64,000 nt of DNA from Cruorifilaria tuberocauda (taxonomy: Eukaryota > Nematoda > Chromadorea > Rhabditida > Onchocercidae). Made by a program: the position numbers and the translations under genes. Of the stretch, positions 1 through 13,810 are shown piece by piece. The stretch spans positions 124,001 to 188,000 of the forward strand of contig JABVXU010000015.1 in NCBI GenBank assembly GCA_013365365.1. The letters are read 5' to 3'. The notes below the pieces were generated by a model that was given only the letters and a program-made list of their open reading frames with translations, ran no database searches and was not told where the DNA came from. Numbering within the stretch: the stretch's first letter is position 1; every line of letters starts with the position of its first letter.

Positions 1-168
1 GGAAAATACTTATCTTATTCAATTAGTATCCTAATAAACCGATAATGTTAAATATTAGATTAACAATAGCATGTAAAAATATAGATTTATATATATATAA
101 ATACAAATAGTTAATCCTCAGATCACCTTATCGAAAAGTTTTTTTTTTTCAAATTCTTTTTGTTTTAG

Positions 169-285
169 CTCCGAACCGTATTACCATCAGTAGGCACAGG
201 TCGGAGATTGTCGAAATTCGAAACACTACAAATGGCACAGCAGTACATTGATTGTTTAGCAGAATTGTTGAATAAACCAGGATGA
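169..285 (+). CDS. lin-32: Last exon of an Atonal/LIN-32-like bHLH transcription factor (5' part outside window)
   Basis: The exon follows a clear acceptor (TTTTAG, AG at 167-168) and reads 38 residues to TGA at 283-285. It opens with LRTVLPSVG and continues with [16 protein letters not shown], the end of the loop and helix 2 of a bHLH domain. The motif K/R-L-S-K-F/Y-E-T-L-Q-M-A-Q followed by a Y-I-x-x-L-x-x-L-L helix is characteristic of the Atonal group (ATOH1, C. elegans LIN-32), proneural DNA-binding factors acting as E-protein heterodimers. The basic region and helix 1 must lie upstream of the window. The protein ends only a few residues after helix 2, as in short Atonal proteins. Another Atonal-group member (NeuroD or neurogenin type) is possible but the motif fits ATOH1/LIN-32 better. 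Confidence 0.75.
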   Translation, partial: LRTVLPSVGTGRRLSKFETLQMAQQYIDCLAELLNKPG

Positions 286-309
286 TCTGTTTTTTTTGCT
301 TTGCTTGTA

Positions 310-315
310 AATAAA
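310..315 (+). promoter_or_regulatory. Polyadenylation signal AATAAA
   Basis: Canonical AATAAA 25 bases after the bHLH stop codon, followed by a T-rich stretch. This is the spacing expected for a short nematode 3' UTR. Confidence 0.6.
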
Positions 316-813
316 TTTTTTTTCCAACTTATTATTCAAACGAATGATTAAATTCTTTTTACCTCTTGAAATATAGCGGTTTTAAGACAGCTATGATATT
401 TTTTTGTACAATAATGGCCTTAAAAGAAAGCCTTCGATTAAGTAATCCTTATTGTTTACTTTACTGAATTCATTACTTGTGGACTGTGACAGGCTTCCTT
501 AAAATTGGTGCTACTTTTTTAACATTAAACCAATCTTATTTTGATTCTCAGCGTTTGGCAACAGATATTTCAGGAATGAATATCGTAACCTATTTAAGGA
601 ATTCCGATTCGGAATAATTTATCGTAGTATACGGTTCGATTAAAATTATTGGCAACATACTGAAATAAATATGTCAGTCTTTTGAAATTAATTTACTAGA
701 ACATTACTCTTACTTCAATTGGACACTTACAGTAGGAGAGAAGTAATAAGTACTACATATAATTAGGCTTGACCTATAGCAGAAAAATAGTATCTAGCAT
801 TTGAGCATTTCAT

Positions 814-872
814 AATCATTTCTGATGATTAATTGATAATTAATCATAAACATTTCTGATGTTTATGATTAA
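814..872. repeat. Nested pair of hairpin palindromes with identical TTCTG loops
   Basis: Three inverted repeats sit side by side. 814-819 pairs with 825-830 around the loop TTCTG. 827-834 pairs with 838-845 around GAT. 840-853 pairs with 859-872 (14 of 14 bases) around another TTCTG loop. The arms of the first and third hairpins share AATCAT and ATGATT, so the third looks like an expanded copy of the first. Function unknown. Confidence 0.85.
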
Positions 873-2784
873 GAAAACTATGAACGATTCCCTCCGTGTA
901 ACACTTCGAGATAATTGCTATCTTCAAGTATTACAGCGAAAAAAAATGGGACGAAAATTCTTTCTTATTTTGTCGCAATGTAATCGCAATGTCCATCGTT
1001 GTATATAAATAGATTCCTGGCAGCTTACCAAGGCGGTTTTGTTCTTTGATGCCTGGTGTGAATTTATTTTTCTTTTTGTTTAAACAATTTCAAAACAGCA
1101 CCATTATCACTGAAAGTGTCTTTGTGTTCCTTCTATTAAAAAAGTCCACTTTATTTGTCAGAAAATAAAATCTCTCTTACCTTTTTTTGAGAAATGGAAA
1201 TTTTCATGAATTCGATACAATGAAATGACTAAATAAGTACATTTACATATACTTAATGACTTAATTCATCATTTAATTTGGTTCATTTCTTCAAAGATTA
1301 ACTCGTATTTTCTCCCACAAGACACATTTATTCCTTTTTGGTCTAAAAATCCACGCCTATCCTCCATAGCAGTAAAGAACTTTTGTTTTCATGTTTCGTG
1401 ATATACACTTCTTTATTTTTATTTCTTCGCTTTCTTGTTTGGATTTCAGCACGTCTTATTTTCTTTTAGAAGTTGAAGTATTATTAAATTGATATCTTGC
1501 AGGCTCTTAAATAGTTCGCAAGTAGCATTTCAGTTTTATTAATGGTATTTCAAGGAGTATTAAAAACTTAATAAATAGTACGCAATGTAATACTGACAAG
1601 TGGGAAAAGCGCCATGTCTTTTATGAGTTAATTTAAAATTGCCCGTGCAACAATTGCTAACAACGCTATTCTAATCAACACACTGAACTGTTCTATAATG
1701 TTTGGCATAGTAATTATGTGATAAGCCATCATTAGCAAGGGACAATATTGTGAAAGTGTGGAATGAGATATAATTACATGACCGTTGACCTTTATTTGAT
1801 GTTACCCGCACATTATTTTTGATAAATCTCCTGAAAAGAAAGCAGTTACCATCGATAATCAAATCCATCGTAATGTTCTTTCATATTTCCATTTAAAGGA
1901 CGACAATGGTTGGACAATTTAAGAGCTTTTAAAGCTGGGAAGTGGCTATTTGCTGGTCTTAATTTCATCCTTAATTTTATTATCATATTTTAAAATCTCA
2001 CTGAAGCTCCACACTGATACATCCGAATTCCCTTCAAACTATAAAACAGCAACTTTAGTTTACAGATCTGTATTTTATCCAAACTTGGATTGAATTATCT
2101 AAAATTCAAATCCTTAGCTCGATCTCATTCGATTTCTAAACTGAAATCCAGTTAAAAAAGTATTTAAAAAATTTTAAGTTATGATACCAACAAATTTTCA
2201 TAGGGGTTAGACAGTTTAGCTTCATTTCAATGGTTGATGTGATCGACGTGGCGGAACCGTCAATTGAGGTCTGCAGTTGAAGTGTAACTTCTCTTCCTCC
2301 GTCAATATTTCCCTAACTTCCTATTTCTCTGCAATATCTTAAACATCCCAGCATTTCATCCTGTAGGATATTAATTTTTATGAACAGTAATTTTTAAGAA
2401 CTCTTGAAATCATTATTTGAAATTTTAACATTTTTCACCACTTCACTATCGTTTATTAGTTTTAAAATACTATTAATTCAGAAATAATCATATATTAATG
2501 CAAAAATAAAAGTTAAATTCTGTTCTACTCAACTCTACCTGCTTCATTATACATTTACATCTAGGTTTATGAAGAAGAATGTCAAATTTATTAACGTTAG
2601 GGATTGGTCGGGCATGTAATATCTGTTTTAGATCATTATGACATCAGTTATTATGAAATATTAAAATTGATCATTGTATCATGTCTGATATTCAGGGAGA
2701 GCTAATAGAAAGTTATTGGAGTAAAATGTATAGGTTTAATTAAATTGTATTTGTAGATCTTCAGTACAGCGGTCTTTGCATAAA

Positions 2785-2791
2785 TTTACAG
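2785..2791 (+). promoter_or_regulatory. Candidate spliced-leader (or 5' UTR intron) acceptor before GMP reductase ATG
   Basis: TTTACAG directly precedes G-ATG of the GMP reductase start (ATG at 2793). An acceptor one base from the start codon is typical of nematode SL trans-splicing. An ordinary 5' UTR intron would look the same, so the SL reading is inference. Confidence 0.5.
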
Positions 2792-2792
2792 G

Positions 2793-4804
<2,012 letters not shown>

Positions 4805-5182
4805 ACCAGGTTTTTTTGGATACTTTTATTGCATAATTTTAACAGTGCACCACCGTAAATTGTCCCTTATTTTAATTTTTGGCACTAACTGGAGTTTTGC
4901 TTTGAAAAATTTCTAGTTTTCGTTTTCATATGTACTTCAAGTATTTTATTGCGAAGAATGTTATCATTTCAGCAAAATTTGTACCTTGTTCAATCTTTTC
5001 ACAACCCTTCAGGCATCCAATTCAAAATCCTCTTCATTTCATATGACATCTTTATCTCTGTTTATAAAAGGTCTTAATGTAGGACTTTAAATACAGTTTT
5101 CTAAATCGTATCTATCTTCTGTATGCTCAAGTTTTCTACCGGTGTCACCACTGAATATATTAGTTTTTAATTTTTATATTTT
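4805..5182. other. Intergenic 3' region between convergent genes
   Basis: Shared 3' flank of GMP reductase (+) and lev-9 (-). T-rich, without coding potential. No clear AATAAA was seen for GMP reductase. On the minus strand an AATAAA overlaps the lev-9 stop codon (5182-5187). Confidence 0.5.
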
Positions 5183-8100
5183 TTATTCATTAGTGTTTTT
5201 TTTAACAGATATACATTTTGGAACTTTTCGATTCCATTTTCCAGGAGATATGCATTCAAGTACATTTTCTGAATCTAGGCGGTATTCTGTAGAAGTACAG
5301 TAATACACCACTTTTTCTCCAATAAGATGATAAGATTTAGCTGGTGATGTGGTATCTCCTTGTTCGGGTTTTCCAGGAAAGGGACAGACTGGTATACCTG
5401 AAAAATTCTATCATCCTTTTTGTAGTTTCTCTTCCGTGACTGATCACCTTCATGAAGTGCCAGCGATTCAATGGAAAGAGTCGCTTTTTATTGAACCGAA
5501 TCTCCAAAACATACATTTTATGTTGATAGAAGTCCAAGTACCACTTGCTTGACATACGCTGTAATCGATGCCAGTTAACATGTAACCACGTTTACATTCA
5601 AATACAACCACCTCCCGTACATTGTATTTATCCTTCACTTCTCCAACAATAGCACCGTTCTGTGGAACTTTTGGTGTTCGACATTTCATATCTTAAAATG
5701 AAGTGAAATTAAATGGTAGCGAAGAATGATGTGAATAAATAATTAGGTAAATTAATTAAATTTCTAAAAATTGCAAATGATATAATAAATAAATTGATAA
5801 AACTGTAAATTTAGTTTAAAGTTCAAAGCGTTAAAATGCTTTTATGTAATAGTTAAAATCTAACTTTTACACCGTGGTACAATTCCTGACCATTCCCCAT
5901 GTGGAAGACATTTTAATGTTTGATTCCCATCCAGAAAGTGTGTTAATGGACAAGAGAACTGTGCGGTACCTCCAATCCTGAAAGTCGTAACCACTGCTTT
6001 TATTTCGGAATCGATGATCGCCAATGGTGGACACTGCAATGCTACAAAAAATGCCGTGCGAAAATTCATTGCCTTTAAATTATATGGCAGTTTTTTGAAA
6101 AAAAAATTTCAAGTAAGTAAAAGCAGTGGATGCTTGCAGAAGCGTTTTCTAAAGACATTAATAGAAGATCCCATTAATGTCGCTTATGACAGATTTATGA
6201 CTTCATGTTTTACCTACTCGTGAAATAATCGTTTCGAGCCATTTAAATTGTTCAAATTATTGTTACTATCAGTGTTTAATGGTACCTTGACATTTTGGTA
6301 CAGCATGAGACCATTTCCCAGAACTTAGACACGTCGATGAACGTAACCCATCAACATAAAAACCACTTTCACATGAAAATTGTGCAACTGTTCCGATAAA
6401 TAAATGAGGACTTGTGTAGAAAATTCGTAAATTTGTTGAATTGGCAAATAATGCACATTTCTGATCTGTAATAAAATATCTCGATTTCAAATATGCTTTT
6501 TGTATGGCGGAACTTGTTGCTCCTTTTTTTGTTCCAAGGTACTGATACTAAATATTACCCTTTACAATGATTTTGACAGTATTTCGGTGTCCACTTGGAA
6601 GAACACAGTGGAAAAATCCTCCATCTTCAGGACGTGCTGCTGTTACAGTTAGCTACAAAAAATAACCATTATCACTTCAAAGACAGCTGAAGTTATTAAG
6701 TTGAAATTAAGGATAGCTAAAAGCTTTTTGGAAATGGTCATAAAAATTACTTCGTATGCATCCATCCCAGATTTTCCAGGTAAATCGATTTCAACCCATG
6801 ATTGTGGATACTTGCGATACGTTGTAGAAACTTCCCATTTGGGTTGCCCTTTTTTTCGAGGAAATAAACACTGAAGTCGAAGCGTTGTTGATATGTTCAC
6901 GACAAGATGTCCTCGTGGTGTTACGGTATGCAAGCCTCGTCCTAATTCCAAATTTATTGGTGGCGCGCCATCTGACGGAATTCAAAATTCTGAATTTTAT
7001 TACACAGCGGGAGACTGGAGTCCTTGTAAATTCATACAAAACAGAAGATAACGATACCTAAACAATCGTAACATGTGTAATATGAAGCAAATAGTAAAAA
7101 TAACAAAGAAGTATGACGGCTTATGCTCCTATAAAAATACTTTCCTCATAAACGCTTACTCCTTTAATATCTGACAGAACAAACTTGGGATTAGAGTAAT
7201 CAGAATATCTATTGCCAACCATTTTCGTTAAGTGGATCCAATGTGATACATTTAGGTATTTTCGGCACCCAGGTGTTTCCATTGCATTTGACAACAGCAT
7301 TTCCCATAAATTGCTGCATGCCATATTGTTGACAAGAAAAGATCAACTCGGTACCATCTACAATCATTAACAGCATTATAATTTGCAGGAAACTTGTGAG
7401 AAAAGATTTGTAAGGGAGCAGCATAAAAATGAAAACTAAGAGAATTTCTGAAAACTAAGAGAAATCCTAAACGCAATCAGAGAACATACTTGGAAATCGC
7501 TGATTAAAAGTAATCTGCTGTCTATGTTTAGCAGAAAAAGCAATTAAATGTGATCTCTCACTCATTCGATATTCACATGAGTGTACATCTGTAATTCTTC
7601 ATAATGAAATGCAATAAAATCAAACATGATTAGTTAAACTTTAAGATTAGTAATAAACAGACAATAATTTCTGAGAGAGCTAATCATCTATAAAGCAAAA
7701 TATAGATACTGGGGAAATCTCGAAAGAACAAAATGAAATGTATGACGTTCCGAAATCCAAGATTTTTAAACAATTCATTGTGGAACATTTCACTGCCACC
7801 TATGCTGTCGGCTTCATAAAAAGTTTGGCGTGTAGTATCATTGAATCACTTTAGTGAATTTATCAGGATTAAAGGCTCCTTCAAGACGGTAGAAATAAGG
7901 ATACTCAACGGTTCCATAATTTTTGAAATAGTTCCGAAAGTTCCATTAAAGATTTAATATCGTATATATAGACATTAGCAATGTTAAAATGAATTTGTCA
8001 TGCAACCGAAACTTATATGAAAGAATTTTTATGAAACTGTGAAAGAATTTTCTAACCTGAATAGCAATGCAACATACCGACAGTAACCCATTTTCCCTTA

Positions 8101-11100
8101 CGACAACGCATCTCCATTGTTTTAGCTTCTTCTAACAAAAATCCGACAGCGCAGCCTATCTGAATCCAATCACAAAGCTTTTTGGAAGCAAGAAATTTGT
8201 AACTGTTTTTCAATCCATTTCACTCAAAGCAGCAATTTTAAGCATTTGATAACACTTTAAAACAATGGCAAAAACACTAATGAAAATCAATATTTTGGAC
8301 CACTAATTTTCCAGTTAGCGATGTGAGACTGATGTTAAAAAATTTGAACTAGAAAATTTCTAGTATTCGCTGACCTTTACAGAATTTGACAGTTCTCTTG
8401 AAAATTAGGAAAACCTTTAAAATAGTTCCGCGAGCAAAGCGTGACTTTGTTGAAACATGAGCACTTTTGATATTAAGAATTTTGTAAGAGGAAGCAAGGT
8501 TCGGTATGTTGCACATTCCATCGGTTTGCTTAACAAATGTAGCTGCAGATGTATTTACTGCAAGCAACAATACTTTTATTTAAATCGACTAAGCGAAATT
8601 AAAAAAAAAAAATAAAAACAAACTCATACATAACACAAAATGTTCTAAAAAAATTTTTCAAATCTGCGGATTCAAATTTTATGAACTCAGATAGACAAAT
8701 AGTAGATATTCTGATTTCAGTAATTAATGTAATCCTACCGTTTCCTTGATATTGTAATTTTCAACAGTTCTAGTATTGCGAAACATACAGCTTAGTAGAA
8801 ATGATTTAAATTTAACGTGAGGGAAGATTTTTAGACTTACGGCAAGGTAGAAGACGAGTGAACCATTCACCATTGCGACATTCAATGGCACTCGCTTTAT
8901 TTTTATATTCGTTGTTGACACAGATATACTGAATTATGGTATTTTTTGGGAACGTGGCCTGTTGTATGCCCATATCTAAGCGAATTGGACGATCATTGTT
9001 ATTTATTGTACGGTATGCAACAAACGGTTGATCATCATTTGGACGACGACATGATGCAGATGGTAATTCTAAAGCTTTGAAAATTATCCAATAATTTTAT
9101 ATTGCAAGTCACTGGAGCTAAGTAGCATTCTCGAAAACTATTTTTAATTTCAAATCACAAATATTGTTTCATTGATATATTAAGAACTTTTTCTTCCTAA
9201 ATTAGCTGAAGTTAAGTTTTTTAGTTTTATAATCTCAATCAACTGCAGAAAACTAGTCTACAATCTATTTTTGAACAGAATTTAATGAATTTAAATAAGA
9301 GAGCAAAAAAACATAAATTTGATTTAATATCGAACAAAACCGACCATCACCGATGCATCTGAAATTCGGCTGTATTTCACCAAAGCGACATTTTAACCGT
9401 ATAACGTTTGTTTCACATATCATATCAATTTCTTCATTATGATGCAGTTCTGTCTTATTAGAGTTGTATCTGTTGCCTTCACCTCTTTCCAGTTTGCAGT
9501 GTTCTGTAGAAAAAACTAATCTACCCAAGTATTTGCTACTTGTTCCTTTTACTATTAATCTATTCCTCGCTTCATTATAATCAGTAATCAAACTATCACA
9601 GGAAAACAAAAACCATACTTGGCCTGCATTGTCCTATTTCCTGAATAAAGACTCCGTGATTGCACTCAAATTTATCATTTCCATTCAGTTCATAACCGCG
9701 CAAACAAATCATCTTTACCCCATCGGCGTGTTTCACAAGATCACCTGATTGCAAGATTCGCTCTGACCGTATGTCAAGGAAGAAGACGTGATTGCGTATT
9801 GGTATCCAGCAATCATCTGCAAAATCATTTGCGAATTTGAAAACTTTACCTGTCAAATTGCTGTTATAATTCTCATGAAATATTAAACAATAATGAAATT
9901 AGTTTAATTTTTTTAAAAAAATGTAGGAGAAATAGAGTACGAACTAGGAATGCAGTTGGGAACTTCTGGTGTCCATCGTCCATTTTTACAAAATGCGATA
10001 CCATCTGTCCGTGCATTTTCGAAATGAAAACCTTCGGAACATATTACCTAAACGGTATTTGATAACTGAATTAACAGAACTCTCGTTAATTTCAATTTAT
10101 TTCCTTTATGTATGTAAAAGAAAAATATTTTCGTATAGTTTGTAATCAAAATCAACAGTCGCCTAGTTCAGAATAAAAATTTCCGATTTTTTCACAATTG
10201 ATTAAAACTGTGCTGAAATGAAAAAAATGTAATAACATAAAACGAACCATAATTTCAGTTGGATTGTCATTACCTTTCGTGATAATAACTTTTCGTCTGT
10301 AATCAACTAAAATCGGTTCACATTCAACGGAACGTCGACGTCGTCTCCAAGCAATCTGTCCTTCCATCATCGGATGAGTTTGTGACACACATTTCGGCTT
10401 TTTCCTTGGCATCCAATTCCCGTTAACGCAAGTTGCCTACAAAGGAAAACTCCTAGACGATGGTAACTTAAAATAAGACTTTCGATTATTTAGGAAATCA
10501 AATTTGTAAAAATTTAGTCTCATTTAAATTTATAATAGATGCGACAGAAAATCAGTCACATATGAATTCTATGAGCAGTGAAAAAATTACTTTTGGTGAT
10601 CCAAGTAACACAAATCCCTTTTTACATTGAAATGAAATCGAACGGCCTTCTTCCACTTCTGATATATATTGTGCATAGTCGTAAGCTCCCATCTGTCCTT
10701 CCAGCATGATTTGTCCACCTTCCAAGACTCCAAACGTTTTAAGAGGATGTTCACAAAGGACTTAAATGCGACAAATTATATGGTACAAGAGTAAATGGTG
10801 TATTCATCCCGCATAATGAGCATTATGTAATCTAATTCGATTAAACTAAATTGTTGAGACAATTCAGTTTATGAAGCTTGAAAAAAATAAATTAATCTTT
10901 TCTGTAAACTTTGACACAACTGTACTAAAAGGAGGTAACGAAAATACCTGGTCGACAGGAAAATGGTTCACCTTCACTGGACCACTTTCCATACAAACAT
11001 TTAACAGTATTATGTACACTGGATGGCCGATAGCCTTCATTGCATTCATATCGCGCAAATGCTCCGTGTGACGATTTTGTGAATACAACTTTGGCATTTG

Positions 11101-13810
11101 GCATTCTTGGTGGCCAGGATTTGCATCGTACTTAAGAAGAAACATTTTGCAGAAAATTTCAAATCAAGTTTATAAATTTCCTACTATTTGTATATCAAGC
11201 GATAATTTAAACAGTTCTTCAAGTCTAAAACCAGCAGTCAAACAGGAGAAAAAAAAGGTATAATGATGACAGTTTTCTCTAATTAAATAAGTGAAAGACC
11301 TGGTGTGCAAGTTGGAATGTGTGACCAAGTACCATTTCGACAAACTATAGTTGCTACCACTTCCGCTATTTCATATTTTGCTACACATTCTACTTTCAAT
11401 CTTTCTCCGTGTAAAGCAAGCTGTGAAGGCATATGATTAACAACATGTCCATCACTTATCTCGGGTATACGACATCCACCTAAATTTCGAAAAATATTGA
11501 CTATAGAATATAGTTTTGAAATAAGAAAAATAATTCGTCAGATAACTTTACAATGCTTGTCATATTTTTCCATTAGCAAGATACTGAACTGATGGTTGTT
11601 TTAGATTGAAATGATGAAAAATGCATTGAGGATAGAACAAATTATCGCTTCACTCAAGTTATAAATACTAAAATACACAAAATGAAATGAGAATTGGACA
11701 TACTATATATTATTTTAAATTGATTTAATTTAAAAAGCTCTGATTATATTTAAAAAAAGCACTTAAACAAATAGGCATTGGATGCGACCATCGTGCGTCA
11801 TCCTCACATTTTGCATAAGGTGCACCAATATGATTCATTCCTTCTAAACAACGAAACACAACAACTGCTCCGAAATGAGTGTCGTCACCTTCGATGTATC
11901 CGTTGTGTAACTGAGGTAACGGAGGACAACGAATTTCTCAAATAAATTTTCTGTTTTAGACTAATTTATGCTTCCAAAGTTTCAGTAATTACTTCTTTCT
12001 AAATTGTTCTGAAAAATTAAAATATTCTCTCTTAAGCTTTTGCTTTTATTGTAAAATATTTTTGAAGTTGAAAAAAGCCCTTAACAGACCTTCACAAATT
12101 GGTTCGTTACCAGCCCAAACACCTTCGGCAAGACATGTTCTCTGCACCTGGCCAACAAGTCGGTAACCTGTTTTGCATGAATAGGTGACACGAGATTGAT
12201 AAGTCAATGAACTACCAAGCACCTTACCATGCAGTGGATCCGATGGTTTTTTACATTCTGTTGCTGAAAAACGAAATATATTAAAGAAAATTATTCAAAA
12301 TATTTGATTATACATAAAATAACAGGAATTGTTATAATTGGGCAGTATTCACATAGAGAAACAAAATGCAAATTCAAAAAATTACGTTTACAGTGAGGTA
12401 GTTGAGCACTCCACTGTCCGCTGCTTAAGCAACGAAGAATTGATGATCCAATAAGTTGATAACCAGGAAGGCATATTATTTCAATTGTATGTGGATAATA
12501 GTACAATTCACCTTTCCGCATTCCGTTCATGATATTTCCCGGATCGGGACAACTACGAGCTGCATAATACATAGATAATAGAGTTGGTGCTAGAATGTTG
12601 TTAATCTAAATTTTACAAAAAAATCTCTGACAGTGTTCCAAAAGATAAGAATTAAAGTAGGTAATTTAAAAGTTCAAAAGCAAAACCACTTAAAAAATGG
12701 TAAATATACCTCGACATCGTATATCAGGACCAAACCATTGTGCTGCTTTTTCTCGATTCAGTAAACATTTTGCTATCGTTATTCCTTTGTTATTATAACG
12801 ATGATAACCAGGTACACAATTGTAGCGCACTTCGGTTTCTAGCTCGTATTGACCGCTGTACGAATTGCCATCATGTTGCGCATAGGGTATTTCTGGTGGT
12901 GAACCGCACTTTTCTACAATTTTCCTTGCTTTAAAAGTCTTCTAACGTAAAATCAACCATTTATTCCACGTTTTTCCACCATCCTTTGAATTTTTATCTC
13001 TAATTTCATGCCCAAAGCTTAAAAAAATTCGTTATTATCAATAATAATGATAGTGATCAATAATAATAATGATCAATAATATCAATTATCAATGACACAA
13101 TTAAAAATTTTTCATTGTTAAATTAATCAGCAATAATAACATTGCTAGTTGGTTAGTGAAGCGACATGAAACTTTCACTTAGTAATCTGCATTCAGGTTT
13201 AGAACCACTCCATTCACGATTTGCTTGACAACGTCTCTGTGATGGACCGATTAATACATAACCCTCATTACAACCGTATTCTGCATTCGAACCAAACAGA
13301 AAATCGCCAGGCGTTCTGATGAAACCGTTCGGTAAATCAACTAATGGATGACAAGTTATTGCTGGAACTATTCACATTTTAAAATAGAATGTAAACTCAT
13401 AAAATAATATTAAATTAAAATTCAAAACATCTAAAACTGCAAAATGAAGTATCAGTTAATCAACATAAAATATTTGATTTTTGAAGTTTGACGACACCTT
13501 GATAAGACTAAAGAGGTCACGTAATTAATGCATGAAATGATGTACGGACAAAAAAATAAATAAATGGGAAGGTTGAAAACTGTTGATACAGAATGGAAGA
13601 ATACTTACATGGATTGACGCAAGACAAGCCGCAGGGACCATCGCAAAGACATCTTTTATTGCTTTTCCTGCATTGTTCATCTCTTGTACATGCTTTCTTG
13701 CAATAGTTAGGACGATTGGAAACACTTATATCAGGACATATTGTTGTCGGAGTACAATCCATTATTGGAAATAATAAAAGTAATTCTAACAGCAATGATA
13801 CAGTAAACAT
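5183..13810 (-). CDS. lev-9: LEV-9-like secreted scaffold: WAP domain, about 18 CCP/sushi modules and one Ig domain
   Basis: A 24-exon minus-strand model keeps frame throughout (about 1352 aa). Exons, 5' to 3': 13609-13810, 13179-13367, 12710-12913, 12386-12559, 12090-12263, 11763-11936, 11300-11479, 10948-11130, 10591-10760, 10248-10436, 9945-10047, 9619-9816, 9345-9503, 8841-9074, 8415-8557, 8078-8159, 7490-7588, 7220-7357, 6751-6971, 6559-6652, 6286-6465, 5865-6041, 5515-5691, 5183-5397. Exon 1 has a hydrophobic signal peptide ([15 protein letters not shown]) and an eight-cysteine WAP domain ending [11 protein letters not shown]. Seven single-exon CCPs follow; CCP8 spans exons 9-10. At residues 581-585 stands RRRRR-S, a convertase-type site. 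Then come six more CCP-like modules (some degenerate), an Ig domain (about 999-1103; W in [13 protein letters not shown] before the second cysteine) and four CCPs. WAP plus eight CCPs is the C. elegans LEV-9 plan, an extracellular scaffold clustering acetylcholine receptors at muscle synapses. The extra half resembles insect Hasp/Hikaru genki. Exon 10 uses a weak donor (GTTCGT). Two polypeptides or alternative 3' ends are possible. Confidence 0.85.
13031..13100. repeat. AATAAT/ATCAATAAT simple repeat in lev-9 intron 2
   Basis: Imperfect repeats of AATAATGATC and TCAATAAT within the intron between WAP-CCP1 and CCP2. Low-complexity AT sequence, no sign of function. Confidence 0.7.

Larger units (their letters stand above)
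286..2784. other. Intergenic region, about 2.5 kb
   Basis: Lies between the bHLH stop and GMP reductase. No exon with matching splice phases was found on either strand. A 65-aa minus-strand ORF at 1671-1868 has no recognisable motif and was not kept. The only notable structure is the cluster of inverted repeats at 814-872. Confidence 0.6.

Noticed and set aside
5337..5555. Continuous minus-strand ORF through lev-9 intron 23
   Set aside because: GTATGT donor and TTTTTCAG acceptor restore the split cysteine codon and the last CCP in another frame.
10241..10274. Strong GTAATG donor in lev-9 exon 10
   Set aside because: It would leave phase 1, and the next exon then reads into a stop; the weak donor at 10247 keeps the CCP9 cysteine pattern.
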